From: Drosophila persimilis
Lineage: Eukaryota; Arthropoda; Insecta; Diptera; Drosophilidae
Assembly (NCBI RefSeq): GCF_003286085.1
Contig: NW_020825298.1
Span: 2,666,001 to 2,730,000 of the forward strand
Reading direction: 5' to 3'
Length of the DNA: 64,000 nt
Shown: in pieces, positions 34,621 through 44,000 of the stretch
Layout: every line of letters begins with the position of its first letter
How positions within the stretch are numbered: the first letter of the stretch is position 1
Made by a program: the position numbers and the translations under genes
The notes under the pieces: model-generated
What the model saw: only the letters and a program-made list of their open reading frames with translations
What the model was told of the DNA's origin: nothing
Databases searched by the model: none

Positions 34621-36172
34621 TTAGTTTACTTAACTCTTCCTTTCATTTTAGCAGGTCGCACCTTCGGGTAGCTAGAAATACCTCTTGCCTTGTCGCTGAG
34701 TCAACAGTGTGGCGTCCCTTCCACTGTTCACGGACACGGGAAATGATATCAGCAGTCCCCCCATCCGCTGGGCCTCAGCTTCGTGACGCGTAAGTGAAAC
34801 AGCCTATGTATAATTGTGCTTATGTTTTATAATACATATATATTCTCCTTTACAGAGGATAGAGGACCTATGCTTTGCCACAAACCGAGTCGTATCTAAT
34901 TTCCCCCCGCCAGACGGAGTCATATCCAAACATTACCGAGGCGTATTCGAGACAGACCGAGTCCTATCCCAGCAGGACGGAAGCACACGCCTTCCAAGAT
35001 CCGAACCTAACAAACCATCGCCTTCCTTCGACCTGGCCATCGACAACAAGGACTTTGACTGTGGCAACCAAGGGAGGGTCTACGCGGGCTACTAGACTCT
35101 AGATAGATATCGTCGTTATTAGGTTTAAGGATATACACGTCCATATATTTTGATGGTAGATACAAATGTTTTCCACTTGTTTATTTATTTATACTAAGCT
35201 AAGCTATGATGAATAAAACAATTGAAAAATCATCCTTGCTGTATCCTTTATTGGGAAAACTATACCGACTACAAAAAGGCGTAGCAAGTCCAGATCGGTT
35301 TTCAAATAGCGGAGAAAACTAAATATTTTTTATTGGGGAAAATGTCCTTGATCCTTGATAAGGACTTCATCATATCAGGGACATCTTTTCGATGAGAGGA
35401 AGCCATCGCACGCCCAGATCGGCCCACAAATAGCCGAGAAAACTGAATATGAATGGTTGGGGTTGTTCAAGTCCTTGCCGAAGGATTAAGACGATTTGTC
35501 TGATCCCTTCGGGCCATGGCGCGCACCGATCGAGCCACAAATAAGGCAGAAAACAAGATGTATTTATCTGAAGAAAAGATCCTTTATCCTTCGTCCTTGA
35601 TAAGGACTCCATCAAATCAGGAACGTTTTTCCAATCTCAGGAAGCCGTCGCTAATCCCGATCGGGCTACAAGTAGCCGAGAAAACTAAGTATGTATGGTT
35701 GGGGTGGTTGGAGTCCTTACCGAAGGATCAAGGACATTTTTCGGATTACAGGGGGCCATGACACACACCGATCGGTCCAGAAATATGGGAGAAAAGAAAA
35801 TATATATGTCTGGAGTAAATATCCTTGATCCTTGGTCCTTAATAAGGACAGCATCATACCAGGAACATTTTTCCGAACAAAGAAAGCCGTCGCACGCTCA
35901 GATCGGCCCGTAAAAAGCAGAGAAAATGAAAAATGTTGATCCTTGATATCCTTTGTCCTTGAAAAGGACTTCATAAAATCAGGGAGATTTTGCCGACCAC
36001 AGGAACTCGTCGCCCGTCCCGATCGGGCCACAAATAACGGAGATAACAAAACTATTCTGTAATTTGCTATTTTTGAAAATGTAGTTCAAGAAATCGCCGA
36101 AAGGGGCGCCACCGTACCAAAAAAAAAACTCGTATCAAATGACTGGAATACCAGGCGAACAGAAATCAGCAG
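34249..36172 (+). repeat. Left arm of a 3.9 kb palindrome
   Basis: This arm is the reverse complement of 36247-38166 with very few differences. Frames of 110, 81, 81 and 75 codons are identical in both arms, and a 67-codon frame differs by one residue. From outside in it holds one satellite unit (to 34620), a gene-derived segment (34621-35240), then degenerate repeats with cores such as GATCGGCCCACAAATAGCCG and TCCTTGATCCTTGATAAGGA. Pairs of mirrored coordinates sum to 72415-72419. Near-identity means recent origin, active gene conversion or an assembly effect. Confidence 0.93.
34652..35095 (+). pseudogene. Gene-derived segment in left arm: exon-intron-exon with 3'UTR
   Basis: An acceptor-like tract (TTTCATTTTAG) ends at 34651. 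An exon follows to a good donor (GC|GTAAGTG) at 34790, a 66-bp intron ends TTTACAG at 34855, and a last exon carries TESYLISPRQTESYP, NITEAYSRQTESYPSRTEAH and, in a shifted frame, SFDLAIDNKDFDCGNQGRVY-AGY then TAG at 35093. AATAAA follows at 35212. A stop at 34860 and the frame change show it is not intact. Because an intron is kept, it was copied as DNA and not by retrotransposition. I do not recognise the parent gene. Confidence 0.6.
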
Positions 36173-36246
36173 AAGGTCGATGATTTTTTAAAAATTGGAG
36201 CCCCCTAAAGTATGCTGCGATTTTTTGCGATTGCTGCAGTTGCTTG
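36173..36246. other. Palindrome spacer (74-nt loop)
   Basis: Unique sequence between arms that pair through CAGAAATCAGCAG at 36160-36172 and its complement at 36247. It holds TTTTTTAAAAATTGGAGCCC and a GCTGCAG element. A transcript through here would fold into a near-perfect hairpin of almost 2 kb. Confidence 0.85.
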
Positions 36247-38166
36247 CTGCTGATTTCTGTTCGCCTGGTATTTCAGTCATTTGATGCGATTTTGTTTGTT
36301 TGTACGGTGGCGCCCTTTTCGGTGATTTCTTGAACTACATTTTCAAAAATAGCAAATTACAGAATAGTTTTGTTATCTCCGTTATTTGACGCCCGATCGG
36401 GACGTGCGACGACTTCCTGTGGTCGGCAAAATCTCCCTGATTTTATGAAGTCCTTTTCAAGGACAAAGGATATCAAGGATCAACATTTTTCATTTTCTCT
36501 GCTTTTTACGGGCCGATCTGAGCGTGCGACGGCTTTCTTTGTTCGGAAAAATGTTCCTGGTATGATGCTGTCCTTATTAAGGACCAAGGATCAAGGATAT
36601 TTACTCCAGACATATATATTTTCTTTTCTCCCATATTTCTGGACCGATCGGTGTGTGTCATGGCCCCCTGTAATCCGAAAAATGTCCTTGATCCTTCGGT
36701 AAGGACTCCAACCACCCCAACCATACATACTTAGTTTTCTCGGCTACTTGTAGCCCGATCGGGATTAGCGACGGCTTCCTGAGATTGGAAAAACGTTCCT
36801 GATTTGATGGAGTCCTTATCAAGGACGAAGGATAAAGGATCTTTTCTTCAGATAAATACATCTTGTTTTCTGCCTTATTTGTGGCTCGATCGGTGCGCGC
36901 CATGGCCCGAAGGGATCAGACAAATCGTCTTAATCCTTCGGCAAGGACTTGAACAACCCCAACCATTCATATTCAGTTTTCTCGGCTATTTGTGGGCCGA
37001 TCTGGGCGTGCGATGGCTTCCTCTCATCGAAAAGATGTCCCTGATATGATGAAGTCCTTATCAAGGATCAAGGACATTTTCCCCAATAAAAAATATTTAG
37101 TTTTCTCCGCTATTTGAAAACCGATCTGGACTTGCTACGCCTTTTTGTAGTCGGTATAGTTTTCCCAATAAAGGATACAGCAAGGATGATTTTTCAATTG
37201 TTTTATTCATCATAGCTTAGCTTAGTATAAATAAATAAACAAGTGGAAAACATTTGTATCTACCATCAAAATATATGGACGTGTATATCCTTAAACCTAA
37301 TAACGACGATATCTATCTAGAGTCTAGTAGCCCGCGTAGACCCTCCCTTGGTTGCCACAGTCAAAGTCCTTGTTGTCGATGGCCAGGTCGAAGGAAGGCG
37401 ATGGTTTGTTAGGTTCGGATCTTGGAAGGCGTGTGCTTCCGTCCTGCTGGGATAGGACTCGGTCTGTCTCGAATACGCCTCGGTAATGTTTGGATATGAC
37501 TCCGTCTGGCGGGGGGAAATTAGATACGACTCGGTTTGTGGCAAAGCATAGGTCCTCTATCCTCTGTAAAGGAGAATATATATTATAAAACATAAGCACA
37601 ATTATACATAGGCTGTTTCACTTACGCGTCACGAAGCTGAGGCCCAGCGGATGGGGGGACTGCTGATATCATTTCCCGTGTCCGTGAACAGTGGAAGGGA
37701 CGCCACACTGTTGACTCAGCGACAAGGCAAGAGGTATTTTTAGCTACCCGAAGGTGCGACCTGCTAAAATGAAAGGAAGAGTTAAGTAAACTAACAGTAT
37801 TTTAATGATAGGCAAATCTTCGGAAGGCTGTATCTCAGATAAATAGAGCCAGATCGGTGAAGGACCAACGCTCCCAGGATCGTGAGGATCCAGACTGTCG
37901 AACGGCATCAAAATCTCGATTACGAAAATGAGGCCGATTTTTGGCAAATTTCATGATGTAACCATCATGATTTTTTGCGAAAATCGTGAAAAACTGGATG
38001 TCCTTTATTCCGATGTCAGTCGATTTGCAGGACTCTCCCGATCACGTAGAGACATGCCGCACTCCGATCTACTGCCGTAAAGCAGAGATATAGACTACAG
38101 AAAAACCAGTATTTTAATGATATGCAAATCCAAATCTTCGGCGGGCTATATCTCAGCTATTTATGG
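36247..38166 (-). repeat. Right arm of the 3.9 kb palindrome
   Basis: Reverse complement of the left arm. It carries the second copy of the gene-derived segment (37324-37767 on the minus strand, TAG at 37324-37326) and just over one satellite unit at its outer end (37790-38166), whose last part (CCATAAATAGCTGAGATATA read inverted) is of type B. Homology stops near 38166, where unique sequence begins. So the outer repeat block is about 19 units on the left and about one on the right. Confidence 0.92.
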
Positions 38167-38473
38167 GAAATTTCTCAATTTTGCACTACAAAACCGTCAA
38201 ATGCTGTTGGAAGTAACAGATGATAAAAGAGTAAACTTGGATGTATATTTTAGTATTGTATTGGAGAAGCCAATACAATAGTTAAGCCATCCGTAGGGCA
38301 TGGTCATACTCGGCCACTAGCGATCTGATTACTATGATTTAAATGATCTTTACATTATTGCTATCGATGAAAATGTCGTAATATGTTTTGGTGCAAATCG
38401 TTTGGTTCAATTTATCTCAAGTAGTTGGACTGTTTAAATAGAGGGGGCGTAGTGGGCGAAGTTCGTTTTTCCA
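38167..38473. other. Intergenic, no gene seen
   Basis: Single-copy AT-rich sequence between the palindrome end and the RFeSP promoter. Nothing recognisable. Confidence 0.5.
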
Positions 38474-38574
38474 TCGGTATATTTACGGTATATTTTGAAA
38501 ATGAGATGGAATATTTAGGTATATTTCTGATGGACAGACCGTATATTTTATCGAAAAATCTCTCGGTCACAGCA
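38474..38574 (+). promoter_or_regulatory. RFeSP core promoter: Motif 1 / Motif 6 composite
   Basis: CGGTATATTTACGGTATATT, TTGAAAATGAGATGG, TTTAGGTATATTTCTGATGG, CAGACCGTATATTTTATCGA and CTCGGTCACAGCA lie in the same order as at kel and FAF2. The ATG is 80 bp downstream. Confidence 0.72.
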
Positions 38575-38654
38575 GGCAGACGACAAGACGAACGTCGAAA
38601 TTTTCGACACGAATATTTGTGGACTAGCAATAAATTTGTAAAAAAGTTAACACC

Positions 38655-39698
38655 ATGTTGAAAGCCGTGTCGCGTGCATATGTGCGTGGCGGTGCCCAGG
38701 CACTGTCTACTGGCCTCAAGACGAGCGGCGCTGCTGTCAATACTATTGGTAAGGCGAAGGCCCATCGTGAAAAACATTCATTACATAATGAAAGGAGTGC
38801 GGAAAAGATCAATTTCCTGCGTTGGCTCATCGGGAATGCGGTTTAGCCAATTATTCATGGATATCTAACCAGATTTGGCAAATTTCCTTACGTAATTTCG
38901 ACATAACCTCGCCCTTCGTCAGGAAAATGAAAACAACTTCTGTGCGAATGAGTGTGTGAGGCACAGACAAAAACGCTGATACACTTGCAGACCAGGCCCT
39001 TTTGCCAGATTCGTACTGACCCGATTCCCTACTTTCAGCTAGCCGCCAGGCACACACCGATCTGCAAGTGCCCGACTTCACCGCCTACCGTCGCGATTCT
39101 GTCAAGGATAGTCGCCGTCGCAATGAGTCCGCCGAGGAGCGCAAGGCATTCTCCTACCTTCTGGTTGGTGGCGGAGCCGTTGGAGGTGCCTATGCTGCCA
39201 AGGGTTTGGTCAATGCCTTCCTGGGATCGATGAGCGCCTCGGCCGATGTGCTGGCCATGGCCAAGATCGAGATTAAATTGGCGGACATCGCCGAGGGCAA
39301 GTCCGTGACATTCAAATGGCGTGGCAAGCCGCTGTTCATCCGTCATCGTACTCAGGCCGAGATTGATACGGAACGGGGTGTGCCCACATCGTCGCTTCGT
39401 GATCCGGAAACTGATGATGTATGTACTGCCTGGATCTTCCCCTGAAACTCTGGCTAATTGTGTCTACCATCTCTTTCAGCAACGCGTCATCAAGCCCCAG
39501 TGGCTGGTGGTTATTGGCGTGTGCACGCACTTGGGATGTGTGCCAATCGCGAACTCTGGTGACTTCGGTGGCTACTATTGCCCTTGCCACGGCTCTCACT
39601 ACGACGCATCGGGCCGCATCCGCAAGGGACCGGCGCCCCTGAACCTGGAAGTTCCCACCCACGAGTTCCCCGATGAGGGCACCCTCATCGTTGGTTAG
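38655..39698 (+). CDS. RFeSP: Rieske iron-sulfur protein of mitochondrial complex III
   Basis: Exons are 38655-38748, 39039-39418 and 39480-39698, giving 230 residues, the normal length. An N-terminal mitochondrial targeting region ([18 protein letters not shown]) is followed by the S-R-Q-A-H-T-D-L mature start region, one membrane helix ([20 protein letters not shown]), and the soluble Rieske domain with CTHLGC (C173, H175, C178) and CPCHGSHYD (C192, C194, H195). These hold the 2Fe-2S cluster and disulfide, and none of these residues is missing. It moves electrons from ubiquinol to cytochrome c1. The ATG has a CACC context. Intron positions split targeting and Rieske parts. Confidence 0.97.
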
Positions 39699-39771
39699 AA
39701 ACATTTACAGTGTTATCGTTTAAGCCCCGCAGAAGAAAACCAACAAAATAGTGAATGGATTGATGTAAATT

Positions 39772-39777
39772 AATAAA
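39772..39777 (+). terminator. RFeSP poly(A) signal
   Basis: AATAAA lies 74 bp after the RFeSP stop. The convergent gene's signal (TTTATT on plus, 39813-39818) lies just beyond, so the two 3' ends abut. Confidence 0.55.
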
Positions 39778-39812
39778 AACAACCAAACAGAAGTTCTGAG
39801 CGCAAACGAACA

Positions 39813-39818
39813 TTTATT
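39813..39818 (-). terminator. Poly(A) signal of the Myb/SANT-like gene
   Basis: AATAAA on the minus strand, 163 bp after the stop at 39981. It implies 3' ends within about 40 bp of the opposite RFeSP signal. Confidence 0.5.
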
Positions 39819-39980
39819 CGAATTGCATTGGAATCCGAATCGCGATCAAGTGAAGTGTGGCAAGTGTGAACAAACAACAATGAAGATGGAAGGAAGCTCA
39901 TGGGTATCCCAGACTAGAGGCTGTATAATCCTTTAATGACTAATCCTAATAACACTCAACCGGATGAAACATACAAATTA

Positions 39981-40766
39981 TCACCCCCGTTTCTTTAATT
40001 CCTCAATCTCCAGTTCGAGCAGTTGGTTCTTCAAGCGCAGATGCTGCAGCTCCAACTGCTGCTTCTCCATCTCAATTCGGTGCGTCTCTGCAAGTCTAGT
40101 GTTCTCATCTCGAATGTAGTCCCTTTGCAGCTTTATCAGGGAAAACTTTTCCTTCCACAAGTTATTTCTTCCTTCCTATAAGCCACATTTTATCTTGAAG
40201 AAATTTGTATTTCAAATAGGCAAGGAAACTAACCTGAGTACTTTCGGAATAGTTTGCTTCATATTGGTGCTGGCTCGGCGCCTGATTGTGGCTTCCTGCA
40301 AAGAAGAGGTACAATTATTCTTATTGCAAAGGTGTACATGGGTTTGCCACGGGTACTTGCCATCAGAATCATCGTCTGGTGAAGGATTGAGGCTTTCTGA
40401 AAGGTAAGAAAATAGATGAATGAGTTCCTCTCCTTTTATTTGAAAATGAAACAGAAGTACGCACCATTGGCATAGTTTTCTTCTTCTGACAGCGGAGGAA
40501 AGTGACAAGTCGGCGTGACACCGCCTTTCCTTCCTATTCGCATTGGTATATTTATCACGAAGCGCCACCCACGTACGAGCGACACCTGATTGAGTGCAGT
40601 ACTCTTCAGCTATTTTCACCCAAGTCTCGGATTTCAGCTTCCAGGTAGCCGTATAACTCTTCTTGTTCAACAGTACATCCTTGTGGTTATCCACCAGCTG
40701 AAAAAGTATGCGCACCTCTGCCTCCGAGAAGTTTTTTCCACGGGATCTTTTCAGCATTCTTTCCAT
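39981..40766 (-). CDS. Myb/SANT-like DNA-binding protein with C-terminal coiled coil; apparent frameshift
   Basis: Exons are 40766-40465, 40396-40361, 40295-40234 and 40175-39981, about 198 residues. The N-terminus (KRSRGKNFSEAEVRILFQLV, SETWVKIAEEYCTQSGVART) has the three spaced Trp/aromatic helices of a Myb/SANT-like domain. The last exon encodes a coiled coil (EMEKQQLELQHLRLKNQLLE). A nuclear DNA-binding role is inferred. Two oddities appear. First, exon 1 starts in one frame (RDKYTNANRKE) but ends in the +1 frame (FPPLSEEENYAN), which alone joins correctly to exon 2, so one extra base seems present near 40520-40545. Second, intron 2 appears to be a GC-AG intron (GATG|GCAAGT). With one base removed every phase agrees to the stop. 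It is either a recent null allele or a sequence error. The start lies 326 bp from Rab3GAP1, head to head. Confidence 0.6.
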
Positions 40767-41091
40767 TGTTGGATTTGGTTGTTGCAAACAAAAAACAGCT
40801 GTGTCTGTGGCGTTGCCACCTCGCTGAGTTGGGCCTAAGCAATTGGATTGCATTTTTGAAATGTACATGTATTCATGTGTAAGCGTATAAGTATTCGAAT
40901 AGATCACCAATTTATTTACTTTAATGTTTAAAAAACATTTAAATAAGATGGCATCTGGCAAATGATTCGGTGCTACTATTTCCAGCGATCTGGCAGCGCC
41001 CTTAATTGTTTTGTCGTCATCGACTGTTTTTGCAGCCCTATTTTGTATGTTATTGTCTGTCCTTGTTGATACGCGTTAAATTCCCATTCAA

Positions 41092-44000
41092 ATGGCAGAG
41101 GAAATTGATGACAACGACTTTTATCGCGAGAACTTCAGCGCCGATTCGGACTGGGAGGTGTTCAATGCCCAGCTGGGTGAAATACTCCAGAAATGGGACG
41201 TCACTGCCAGCGGTGATGTTGGCAGATCTTTGAAGCCCGAGGAAATCTTTCGCTGCAAGTGGAAGGTTGAAAGCGAGACCCTGGATATGCTAAGCAACGG
41301 CATTGAGGTGGAGCACTACCAGGCACACTTGGAGGAGGACGAAATTAAGGAGGAGATAAAGGAGAATAGATGCCCGCAGCGAACACAATGCCATCAGGAT
41401 CTGATGAGCAGCGGGAACAGCTTTGGTCCGCCCATTCGTAGCAGCTCCAATGAGCTGCACACTCTGGCCCGAATATATGGTCTACGGCGCTTCATTGTCC
41501 TCCATCCGGTCAATGCCAGCGTCAACTACATGAAGTCCACGGCGGAATTTAATTTCTTTCTCAGTGCCGCTGCAGTTGTGGCCGCAGAGGTGGGAAGTGT
41601 TGTGCCCATCTTTGTGCAGATCTACGATCCCAAGTGGAATTTCTTCACGGGTGTGTCGCCGGCGCCTGCCCTGAGGACCAACTTCCGCTTGATTGGCCTG
41701 GAGAAGGCCCCGCCCGAGTGTCGCTACTTGATGGGTCTGCTGACGCTGTTTAGGGAGAAGGTTCCTGCCTCGTATCCGCAGTCTGCCATGGTCTCTGTCT
41801 GCACCACCTACGCCCTGGACACGATGCGCATTCGAATGCCCATGTATGTGCCCTTCGATTATGGCCTTAACTCCGAGGACATAGTTGTGGCTGGACAAGT
41901 GGCCCATGTGGATGTTCAACAGTTTTATGCCCTGCCACATGGCTATAAGCCCGAATCCTGCACAGAGATCTATCTGGTCTACACCTGGCCGGAGCTGTCC
42001 GAGCACGTGGCCTTCGACAGCGAGCAGAGGACTGACTTCATACCCTCCAAGGCGCCGCTAGGCAAGGTTTATCTCTCTGTCGAGGCCTCTTCTTATCTCT
42101 CGTGCTGCCTGAGGGACTACCAGGCTGTGGCCAGTGTCACTCGTTCTCTGGAGTCCTTCGTGGGACGCAATTTCTCTGGAACCAGCAGCGGTGCTGAAGG
42201 CATCAATCCTTTGGATAAACTTACAGAACGCCAGCTGACCAAGCGACGGGATCGCAACTATGAGATGCCTTCTCAAGAGGGTCTAACGAAGCGTCTGCCC
42301 GGTCCGATGACCGAGAGTGAGTTGAGCGAACTGCTGGCCTACATGTTTCCCGATATGCATCCCGAAATGGCCTTGTACCCATATGTCAAACAGAGTTTCA
42401 AGAATAAGGTGGGTGCTTCTCATGCGCATATCATTTGAGAGCCGATCCTTGTTAATCCTTCAACTCCTTCCAGTTCGATCCAATGCGCATTAAGAGTGCC
42501 GTTCCCGACTCTTTGGTCTGTCGCCTCAGCTGCCTCCTGGCCACATGTCATGCCCATTCGGGCGGCCTGGATGGCATGGCCCAACTGTGGGCCGCTTTCA
42601 CCCGTCAGCTGCGTTTGCTGTGGGACAACTCCCTAGCCGTACCCGGGTGAGTCCGCCATCCACCCACACAATCAGCAATGCCCTCAAATCGTAACAAAAA
42701 TATGCTTTTTATTCGGAACTTGATGCGTACGAAACCAAAACAGAAACGAAACATCTGGTAAACGTTCTAGTCTAGTCTAAATTTAGTTTGCTAATCTGTG
42801 AAGCCGCAAAGTTAACATTCGAATTGGATTTACGTGTAACAATTTAACGCACATTTAAATATCTAACCGGTAGGTCTAGTAGGGATCGGAATCCTCCGCT
42901 ATATCGCTTGGTGTCTGTCGTCATCGGTGTCTTCGGTGTGGCTAGAGATGAGCAGTCCAAGCACTCGAAGGAAGGTTTCTCCTTGAAGGAGATCTTCCTC
43001 TGGCACGAGTACAATTTTCATTGATATTTTATACACTTTGTTGTTTGTTTGTTAGCTGGCAGTATCTGTTATAAGTACATATTGCTCATCTCATCTCCTC
43101 TCCTCTCCGGTTGGGTTTGTTCAAGTGCAACTAAATCTAAATCTAAGCACGTGCTTGCTCTTCTACTCGTATATCGTACGAGTACCTCCTATATCATACC
43201 TTCTCCAGGTGCTAAGGCAGTTGAATACTCTAATGGTTTCCTTCTTGCTTCTTGCTTAACACTAAATTTGATTTAACTTTGTTCTTATAATATGTTTGTT
43301 GTTTTTGTTGGGATTGTTTGGATATTGTTTCCTCTACGTTTTCTTTTGCTTGCTTTACAAGTGAAACATGAAACATTACATATTACTATACGATTTTCTT
43401 TGAATTTATTGCCTAAAGTTTATTGGAATATTTGTTGTTGTTGTTCTTGTTGTTCGTCTAAATAATTGCTCCCGTTTTCCACCTAAATTGTGCTTACATA
43501 TCTAATGCTCAAAGCCATGTCTATAACCGTTGTCTTATCGTTAGAATCAGTATATATAGTAGAGTATATAGTATAGATCGATACATATATTTGCTTACTT
43601 CACTAAGTATTCAGTGCCAGACCGGGGCGTTGTTATTGGTTCTCCGCGAAGAGATCCCGCCCAGGGGCACTAAATATTGTTAACTGTCAACTGCGTCCGG
43701 ACTTGCCCGGACTGTTTGCCCGGGCTCGTCCCTCGATATCGTTCGACATCGATATATCGATAATGCTAAGAAATTAAATCGTTTAAAACGCCTAAAACTA
43801 TCTTCCATATGTATATACAAAGATGTACAGAGGCTTGACTTTAGTCTCAAATGGGATGAAAATAAAAAAGTGATCGATAATTTTAAAATATTAACTTTAT
43901 TAAAATCTCACTAAAAAGTAGAAGGAAATCATAAACATAATCGTACAAGAACGTAGCACACAAAAATGTTTCAATTGAAGCTTCTGTACAAAAACGAAAT

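Noticed and set aside
34468-36702. Mirrored frames of 67-110 codons in the palindrome arms
   Set aside because: They fall in degenerate repeats or out of frame with the gene remnant. Identity between arms reflects the palindrome and not coding constraint.
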